Shown here: positions 6,991 to 10,935 of the stretch, in pieces
Position numbering within the stretch: position 1 is the stretch's first letter
How the letters are laid out: every line of letters starts with the position of its first letter
Source of the DNA: Phycisphaerales bacterium
GTDB lineage: Bacteria; Planctomycetota; Phycisphaerae; Phycisphaerales; UBA1924
NCBI GenBank assembly: GCA_016763115.1
Contig: JAESUL010000052.1
Location: 1-10,935 of the forward strand
Reading direction: 5' to 3'
Length of the DNA stretch: 10,935 bases
Notes under the pieces: model-generated
The model's database searches: none
Told to the model about the DNA's origin: nothing
What the model saw: only the letters and a program-made list of their open reading frames with translations
Program-made: the position numbers and the translations under genes

Positions 6991-7890
6991 TTAGCCGCGG
7001 GTGGGTTCGACACTCGGGGTGCGGGTGACGCGGTCGGTGGTCATGCCGAAGAGGTCTTTTTCGTACCCTGAATCGTCGCGTCGTTCAGAGAGCGGGCCAT
7101 CGGGATCGCCCCGTAAGAACTGTCGGACAAGTTGGCGGTCCTCGTCCATTGTTTGGGCTTCTTGGATGGAACTGTCACGGAGTTGCTCGAACCAATCGCG
7201 GTCTTTGACACACAGCATTGTCCCCTGATCGAGCATCGCCATGCGGTCGGCGATGGTGAAGGCCGAGTCCATCTCGTGGGTGACGACCACGCTGGTGACG
7301 CCGAGTTGCTTGGTCAGCGCGAGGATGAGCTGGTCGATCTCGGCGCTCGTCACCGGGTCGAGCCCCGCGCTGGGTTCGTCGTAGAACAGGATTTTGGGGT
7401 CCAATGCGAGTGCGCGGGCGAGCCCGGCGCGTTTTTTCATGCCGCCCGAGATCTGGGCGGGGTACTTGTTGGCGTGCTCGCGGAGCCCGACGAGTTCGAG
7501 CTTGATCTTGACCTGGATATCAATAATCTCTTGATCGAGGTCGGTGTGCTCTTGGATCGGCAGGGCGACATTTTCAGCAAGGGTCATCGAGTTGTACAAC
7601 GCGCCGGACTGAAAAAGGATTCCAAACTTCTTGCGGACCGCGTTGAGATCCTCTTCCTTGAGCCCGCAGACCGATTGGCCGAAGAGCTCGACAGACCCGC
7701 CATCGAGGGTGTGGGTGCCGATCATGGTGCGGAGCATGGTGGATTTGCCCGATCCAGACGCACCCATAATGACCATGATCTCGCCCTCATAGACATCGAA
7801 GGACACACCCTTGAGCACGGTCTGGTCCCCGAAGCGTTTGACGACCTCAGTGCATCGGATGATGGGTTCTTTGGCAACAGGTTCAGGCAT
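6991..7890 (-). CDS. mlaF: ABC transporter ATPase, MlaF-type
   Basis: 299-residue ATPase that would power lipid transport at the inner membrane. All ABC motifs are present: Walker A GASGSGKST (residues 43-51), Q-loop FQSGAL (Gln94), signature ISGGMKKRAGLARAL (147-161), Walker B ILFYDEPSAGLDP with Glu172, and the switch HTHEMD-like VVTHEMDSA (His205). The KKRAGLARA signature and the phrase FQSGALYNSMT are typical of MlaF rather than of amino-acid or lipoprotein exporters. The C-terminal 60 residues (about 240-299) extend beyond the usual ATPase and contain FLRGDPDGPLSER, a segment often found at the end of MlaF proteins. The gene follows the DUF4190-like gene by 72 bases and precedes mlaD. Its ATG lacks a Shine-Dalgarno and is six bases after a -10-like TACGAT preceded by TGG, so a separate leaderless promoter is likely. 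Confidence 0.93.
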   Translation of the reverse strand: MPEPVAKEPIIRCTEVVKRFGDQTVLKGVSFDVYEGEIMVIMGASGSGKSTMLRTMIGTHTLDGGSVELFGQSVCGLKEEDLNAVRKKFGILFQSGALYNSMTLAENVALPIQEHTDLDQEIIDIQVKIKLELVGLREHANKYPAQISGGMKKRAGLARALALDPKILFYDEPSAGLDPVTSAEIDQLILALTKQLGVTSVVVTHEMDSAFTIADRMAMLDQGTMLCVKDRDWFEQLRDSSIQEAQTMDEDRQLVRQFLRGDPDGPLSERRDDSGYEKDLFGMTTDRVTRTPSVEPTRG

Positions 7891-7896
7891 AGGGAC

Positions 7897-7905
7897 ATCG
7901 TACCA
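7897..7905 (-). promoter_or_regulatory. Extended -10 box (TGGTACGAT) before mlaF
   Basis: TGGTACGAT on the minus strand has the extended TGn element and a TACGAT hexamer with four of six consensus bases. The hexamer ends six bases before the ATG at 7890, the same spacing as at the HYExAFE gene. A short inverted repeat, CGATC-GCCT-GATCG on the minus strand (7906-7919), sits next to it and could be an operator, but CGATCG is a common word in this sequence. Confidence 0.4.
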
Positions 7906-7962
7906 CGATCAGGCGATCGGCGAGGGGGATGGGGAGCAACAAACCTCGGGCAAACCGTTGGC

Positions 7963-8667
7963 TTAGTCTGGCAAGATCGGATCGGCGGGGAGCTTGATGA
8001 CCTCGCCGTTCATATCGATGAGCAGAATCTCTGTTGGCGATTCGTACTGCCCAGTGTTGCGATTCTGAATAGTTGTTGGAATCAACACTGCGGTGCCGTT
8101 CTCAAAGTTGAGTGTGAACGGCATCATCCCAGGGGGTGGTTGGACCGAGTTCATGGTCTGCCCCACCGACATGAGCCCCTTGATGTAACTAATGAGCCCG
8201 TCGGGCTTGCTGACATAATCACCAAGAGTGCTCTGGTAGGCCTCGCGGAAGGCGATCAACTCGGCATCGCTCACATCGGCAGCCGGCGAGCCGAGCCCGG
8301 CGCGGGCGGCATCAAAGTTGTCAGCCTCGATGTCAATAAGAACCTGGGTGGTGGGCGAGATGATTTGCTTATCAAACACATTGGCCCAGACCCAGTTGGA
8401 ACCGATCAGCACGCCGATCCAGATCATGAGTGTCATCAGCCCGACCAGCAGCCCGGCGATTGCTAGCCCCATGCCGCCGACGCGGCCCTTGGAACTCTTG
8501 ATCTTCATGATTGCGAAGATTCCCAGCAAGACCGAGGGCAACGAGGTGATCCCGAGGCAGCATCCGAGGAACCCGAGCACGAGGCTCAAGATGGCCGCGA
8601 TGCTGGTGCGTTCGGGCTCGGCGTAGATATCGACGGGGGCTGAAGAGTCAAACTGTGCGTAGTTCAT
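7963..8667 (-). CDS. DUF4190-like membrane protein with soluble C-terminal domain
   Basis: 234-residue protein. After a short N-terminus comes a DUF4190-like module: SIAAILSLVLGFLGCCLGI (about 22-40), a second hydrophobic stretch ILGIFAIMKIK-like (about 43-57) and, after SSKGRVGGMG, a third hydrophobic segment (about 65-90). The GRVGGMGLAIAGL loop joining them is typical of this domain. The remaining 140 residues form a hydrophilic region with a helical part (about 105-190) and a final strand-rich part (ENGTAVLIPTTIQN, TEILLIDMNGEVIKL). No known function exists for the domain. It lies between the cysteine desulfurase gene (35 bases upstream) and mlaF (72 bases downstream), but whether it belongs with the lipid transporter is unclear. 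It is not an MlaE permease, being too short and lacking that fold. A TAGGGT box lies six bases before the ATG. Confidence 0.85.
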   Translation of the reverse strand: MNYAQFDSSAPVDIYAEPERTSIAAILSLVLGFLGCCLGITSLPSVLLGIFAIMKIKSSKGRVGGMGLAIAGLLVGLMTLMIWIGVLIGSNWVWANVFDKQIISPTTQVLIDIEADNFDAARAGLGSPAADVSDAELIAFREAYQSTLGDYVSKPDGLISYIKGLMSVGQTMNSVQPPPGMMPFTLNFENGTAVLIPTTIQNRNTGQYESPTEILLIDMNGEVIKLPADPILPD

Positions 8668-8673
8668 GCCCCC

Positions 8674-8679
8674 ACCCTA
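8674..8679 (-). promoter_or_regulatory. Candidate -10 box (TAGGGT) for leaderless transcript
   Basis: TAGGGT on the minus strand fits the TANNNT form of a -10 box and ends six bases before the ATG at 8667. It lacks the TGn extension and matches consensus at only three positions, so it is supported mainly by the same spacing at mlaF and the HYExAFE gene. The G-rich spacer could instead serve as a poor ribosome binding site. Confidence 0.3.
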
Positions 8680-8702
8680 GCCGATTAGAGCGATCGAAAC
8701 AA

Positions 8703-9863
8703 CTATTTCCCCGGAAGCGTGTCTGACAAACGATCAACCGCTTTGCACACGATCTTGATCGCCTCGTCGATCTCGCCCGGTGTGGTTTCGCGTGAGAGGC
8801 TCAAACGCACCGATCCGTGGGCGGTTTGCTCGTCGATCCCCATCGCCAGAAGCACCGGCGAGGGTTCGAGCGAGCCCGAAGCGCACGCCGAGCCGGCGGA
8901 GACACACACGCCTTGCTCAGAGAGCAACAACAACAACGCCTCGGCTTCGAGCCTCGGAAATCCGATGTTGGTCGTGCTCCAGAGTCGGTAATCGGGATCA
9001 GTCGTCGCGTTGACCACCGCGCCGGGGCATCCATCGAGGATGCCGGATTCGAGCCGATCACGGAGTGCTGCGGTATCGGTTCGGTTGCTTGGATCATAGA
9101 GCCAATCGAGTGCGAGACGGGCAGCGGCCCCCGCGCCGGCGATGGCGGGGACGGGTTCGGTGCCGCCACGCCGTCCGAGTTCTTGGGTGCCGACGATGGT
9201 GGGCACGAGTTTGGCCCCCCGCGCCATGCGGAGCACGCCGACGCCCTTGGGCCCGTGAAACTTGTGGGGCGCGAAGTTGAGCAAGTCGATCCGTGGCATC
9301 GATGGGTCGCCAAGATTAATCGGCAGTTTGCCGACCGCCTGGGTCGCATCGCAATGGAAGACCACGCCGAGTTCGTTGCACGCTTTGGCGATGTCGATGA
9401 TCGGCTGGATCGCGCCTGTCTCGTTGTTGACCCACTGCACCGAGACCATCGCGGTGTGCTCGTTGATTGCGTTGGCGAGTGCCGTTGCGTCAACGACCCC
9501 GGATTGGTCAACAGCGACGGTGTGGATTTCGATGCCGGACTTGGAAACCCGCTCGCACAGCGCACCGATTGCGTGGTGCTCGATCGAGGTGGTGACGATG
9601 CGTTTTTTCTTTGTGGCATCCAGCGTGCCTCGGATGGCGAGATCAATCGCCTCGGTGCCTGTGCCGGTAAAGGTCAACTCGCGTGGGCGGGCGCCGATGA
9701 GCCGGGCGAGGTCTGCGCGGGCATTTTCGATGGCGTGCTTGGCGTTCTGCCCTGCGCGGTGGGTGCTTGATGGGTTGTGCCAGGTCTCGGTGAGCGCGGC
9801 GTTGACCGCAGCAATCACCTCGGGAAGCGGGCGTGTCGTTGCGTTGTTGTCGAGGTAGATCAC
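8703..9863 (-). CDS. Cysteine desulfurase (NifS/IscS-like)
   Basis: 386-residue PLP enzyme that takes sulfur from cysteine, giving alanine and an enzyme persulfide for Fe-S clusters or tRNA thiolation. The N-terminus YLDNNATTRP is characteristic. His96 in SIEHHAI and Asp172/Gln175 in HCDATQAVGK hold the cofactor, Lys201 in APHKFHGPKGVG forms the Schiff base, and Cys327 in SAGSACASGS is the persulfide cysteine on a class I NifS/IscS-type loop. Length is normal. The GTEP phrase (RRGGTEPVPAIAG) differs from the common GTEN of the family at the residue after Glu. The start is GTG six bases after the stop of the tetR C-terminal part, with a weak GGA nearby, so translation is probably coupled. No IscU or other Fe-S scaffold gene is adjacent, so the partner protein is unknown. 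Confidence 0.95.
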   Translation of the reverse strand: MIYLDNNATTRPLPEVIAAVNAALTETWHNPSSTHRAGQNAKHAIENARADLARLIGARPRELTFTGTGTEAIDLAIRGTLDATKKKRIVTTSIEHHAIGALCERVSKSGIEIHTVAVDQSGVVDATALANAINEHTAMVSVQWVNNETGAIQPIIDIAKACNELGVVFHCDATQAVGKLPINLGDPSMPRIDLLNFAPHKFHGPKGVGVLRMARGAKLVPTIVGTQELGRRGGTEPVPAIAGAGAAARLALDWLYDPSNRTDTAALRDRLESGILDGCPGAVVNATTDPDYRLWSTTNIGFPRLEAEALLLLLSEQGVCVSAGSACASGSLEPSPVLLAMGIDEQTAHGSVRLSLSRETTPGEIDEAIKIVCKAVDRLSDTLPGK

Positions 9864-9869
9864 GGCGTG

Positions 9870-10160
9870 TTATCCGTGTTCGGGGCCGACGAGGATGCGG
9901 GCGAGGACATCCTTGATATGGGTGCCCGAGGAATCGAACCCGTGTCCGGGGACATCCACCGCCGAGAGCACGCCGTAGCCCATGCCGACGCTGACGAGGA
10001 CCCAGGCGATGACCGATGCGATAAACTTGGTGGTGACCTTGTGGGCTTCTTGGGCGCGTTCGATCTCGCGGGTGATGAATGCGTGCAGACGGGTCATGTG
10101 CTCGCTGGTGGCTTTGTGGATGAGTTCGTCTTCGATCTCGGAGATCGACTGGAGCAGCAC
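9870..10160 (-). CDS. C-terminal ligand-binding half of TetR regulator (after in-frame stop)
   Basis: 96 codons from a possible GTG start at 10160. Read alone it resembles a small one-membrane-segment protein, but it is in the same frame as the HTH fragment immediately upstream, separated only by TAA and one CGC codon. Its sequence fits the helical C-terminal domain of TetR regulators: VLLQSISEIEDELI, the RLHAFITREIERAQE helix, then FIASVIAWVLVSVGMGYGVL, which corresponds to the hydrophobic dimer helix rather than a membrane span. Together the two parts give about 200 codons, the usual TetR length. So it is either the lower half of a gene interrupted by a nonsense change, or a separately translated half started at GTG three bases after the stop. 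No good Shine-Dalgarno is present. It is followed by the cysteine desulfurase with a six-base gap. Confidence 0.7.
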   Translation of the reverse strand: MLLQSISEIEDELIHKATSEHMTRLHAFITREIERAQEAHKVTTKFIASVIAWVLVSVGMGYGVLSAVDVPGHGFDSSGTHIKDVLARILVGPEHG

Positions 10161-10163
10161 GCG

Positions 10164-10472
10164 TTACCCGTCACGCCCAGATTCAGACACCATCGGGTTG
10201 TCGTTGAGGATCCGCGAGAGGCGTTCGCCCGGATCGGTGGTGCCCTCGAGCTCTTGCTCCCACTGCTCGAGGGTTCGGCGTCCGGTGCGTTCGATCAGGG
10301 CGACAAAGAGGTCACGCTTGGACTTGAAATGGCGGTAGATGATCGGTTCGGTGATGCCCGCTTCTTTGGCGAGTTGGGCGGTGGTCGCCCCGGCGTATCC
10401 GCGCTTGGCGAAGAGTTCCATCGCGACATCAAGGAGTTGTTCGCGTCGTTTGGTTGCGGGGAGTCGGGCCAT
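10164..10472 (-). CDS. TetR-family regulator, N-terminal DNA-binding half
   Basis: 102 codons ending at TAA. The N-terminus has the TetR HTH domain: REQLLDVAMELFAKRGYAGATTAQLAKEAGI (about 10-40), then TEPIIYRHFKSKRDLFVALIE (41-61), with the conserved F-x-K-x-D-L ending. The following helix (about 62-90) begins the regulatory domain, but the protein stops at residue 102, about half the normal length. The other half continues in the same frame right after the stop, so the gene is interrupted by a single in-frame TAA. The start at 10472 is supported by GGAG eight bases upstream. Other genes here also end with TAA, so codon reassignment is excluded. It lies 39 bases after yidD and heads a cluster with the cysteine desulfurase. 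Its target is unknown. Confidence 0.85.
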   Translation of the reverse strand: MARLPATKRREQLLDVAMELFAKRGYAGATTAQLAKEAGITEPIIYRHFKSKRDLFVALIERTGRRTLEQWEQELEGTTDPGERLSRILNDNPMVSESGRDG

Positions 10473-10511
10473 CGTGGATGCTCCGTAGAAATAAAGAAAT
10501 AGGCGTCCCCT

Positions 10512-10805
10512 TTAGGGTAGGTCGTCTTTCTCTTCGGGGATCGCGACGGGGTCGTATCCGCCCTTGGCAAACGGGTGGCACCGTAGTATTCGTTTGAGGG
10601 TCATCGCGGTGCCGCGGATCGGGCCGTGGTATTTGTACGCGTCGAGCCCGTACCTTGAGCAGGTCGGGTCGTATCGGCACTGCCCGCCGATGATCGGCGA
10701 CAAGGTGAACCGGTAGATCCAGATCAACGCGACAAAGGGCATCGAAAACACCCTGGCGATCGGCCCGGGCATCGGGATCGGGGCGGGCTTATCCACTTTG
10801 TTCAT
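10512..10805 (-). CDS. yidD: Membrane protein insertion efficiency factor YidD
   Basis: 97-residue small protein that assists YidC-dependent insertion of membrane proteins at the inner face of the membrane. The family signature is complete: LIWIYRFTLSPIIGGQCRYDPTCSRY (about 27-52) with the cysteine pair Cys43/Cys49, then YKYHGPIRGTAMTLKRILRCHPFAKGGYDPV (about 58-86) with Cys76. Residues 15-38 form the amphipathic membrane-associated helix. The start at 10805 is chosen because it begins a compact protein of family length and overlaps the end of rnpA by 17 bases, as is common; an earlier start would extend far into rnpA. No strong Shine-Dalgarno is seen, so translation is probably coupled to rnpA. 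yidC, the usual next gene, is replaced here by tetR. Confidence 0.95.
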   Translation of the reverse strand: MNKVDKPAPIPMPGPIARVFSMPFVALIWIYRFTLSPIIGGQCRYDPTCSRYGLDAYKYHGPIRGTAMTLKRILRCHPFAKGGYDPVAIPEEKDDLP

Positions 10806-10935
10806 TCCGAGGTTTCTGGAGGTCTCGATTGGATTGGACCTTGTGGGCAGCGACCAACGCTGCGATGATCGCGTCGCGGTATCCATCGAGGGTGAGGGGG
10901 TCGTGCTTGCGGGCGGAGATAATCAGGTCGTAGGC
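10789..10935 (-). CDS. rnpA: Ribonuclease P protein component, C-terminal end (5' part beyond window)
   Basis: Only the last 48 codons are in the window, starting mid-gene at the right edge and ending at TAA 10791-10789. RnpA is the protein subunit that helps the catalytic RNA mature tRNA 5' ends. The visible part reads AYDLIISARKHDPLTLDGY followed by RDAIIAALVAAHKV, matching the family's final strand (D-hydrophobic-hydrophobic-x-x-R) and closing helix. The RNR motif that would settle the identity lies outside. The direct overlap with yidD is strong support, since rnpA-yidD is a widely conserved pair. The last dozen residues (SNRDLQKPRNEQSG) form an unstructured tail encoded in part by the yidD start region. 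Confidence 0.82.
   Translation of the reverse strand, partial: AYDLIISARKHDPLTLDGYRDAIIAALVAAHKVQSNRDLQKPRNEQSG

Noticed and set aside
7906..7919. Inverted repeat CGATC-GCCT-GATCG as a TetR operator before mlaF
   Set aside because: CGATCG and GATCG are very common words throughout this sequence, and nothing links the regulator to this site; mentioned only as a weak possibility.
7132..8466. Plus-strand open frame of 444 codons
   Set aside because: It runs antisense across mlaF and the DUF4190-like gene, including their intergenic gap; no recognisable domain.
8817..9770. Plus-strand open frame of 317 codons
   Set aside because: Antisense to the cysteine desulfurase, whose motifs are complete on the minus strand.
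9922..9936. T-arm-like word GGGTTCGATTCC on the minus strand
   Set aside because: It lies inside the TetR C-terminal coding sequence, its stem does not pair beyond three bases, and no anticodon or acceptor arm is present.

Overview
The window is a GC-rich stretch of bacterial chromosome on which every gene I can support lies on the minus strand. From high to low coordinates the order is rnpA (3' end), yidD, a tetR-type regulator interrupted by a stop codon, a cysteine desulfurase, a DUF4190-like membrane protein, mlaF, mlaD, a membrane-anchored alpha/beta hydrolase with a frameshift, a HYExAFE-type nuclease-like protein, three very small membrane proteins, a PSP1/RicT-like protein and signal peptidase I (cut by the left edge). 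The long plus-strand frames are antisense shadows of these genes. The likely source is a planctomycete, perhaps of the Phycisphaerae. This is inferred from the HYExAFE protein, the greatly enlarged signal peptidase I and the general gene style; it was not tested by any search.

Right part (about 8.7-10.9 kb). The end of rnpA overlaps yidD, the usual ribonuclease P / YidD pair near a replication-origin type locus. It is followed by tetR and a NifS/IscS-type cysteine desulfurase only a few bases downstream. The tetR reading frame is cut by one in-frame TAA exactly between the DNA-binding and ligand-binding halves, and both halves otherwise look intact.

Middle part (about 4.4-8.7 kb). A DUF4190-like membrane protein precedes an Mla/Mce-type lipid transport pair (ATPase MlaF, then substrate-binding MlaD). 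mlaD overlaps by ATGA with a membrane-anchored hydrolase carrying a lipase-like Ser-Asp-His triad. No permease gene (mlaE) is present. The hydrolase reading frame is broken by a one-base shift near 5400, between its membrane anchor and its catalytic domain. The set suggests lipid transport coupled to lipid cleavage at the cell envelope.

Left part (1-4.4 kb). A PD-(D/E)XK-like HYExAFE protein is followed by three small one-pass membrane proteins. Two of these appear to be diverged tandem duplicates of each other. Next come a RicT-like protein with a long basic tail and signal peptidase I, which carries an insert of more than 200 residues after its catalytic lysine.

Three of the genes (HYExAFE, mlaF, DUF4190-like) have no clear Shine-Dalgarno but carry a TANNNT -10-like box exactly six bases before the ATG, which suggests leaderless transcripts. 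I saw no tRNA, rRNA, CRISPR array, insertion sequence or convincing terminator, and no gene-free stretch longer than about 105 bases.
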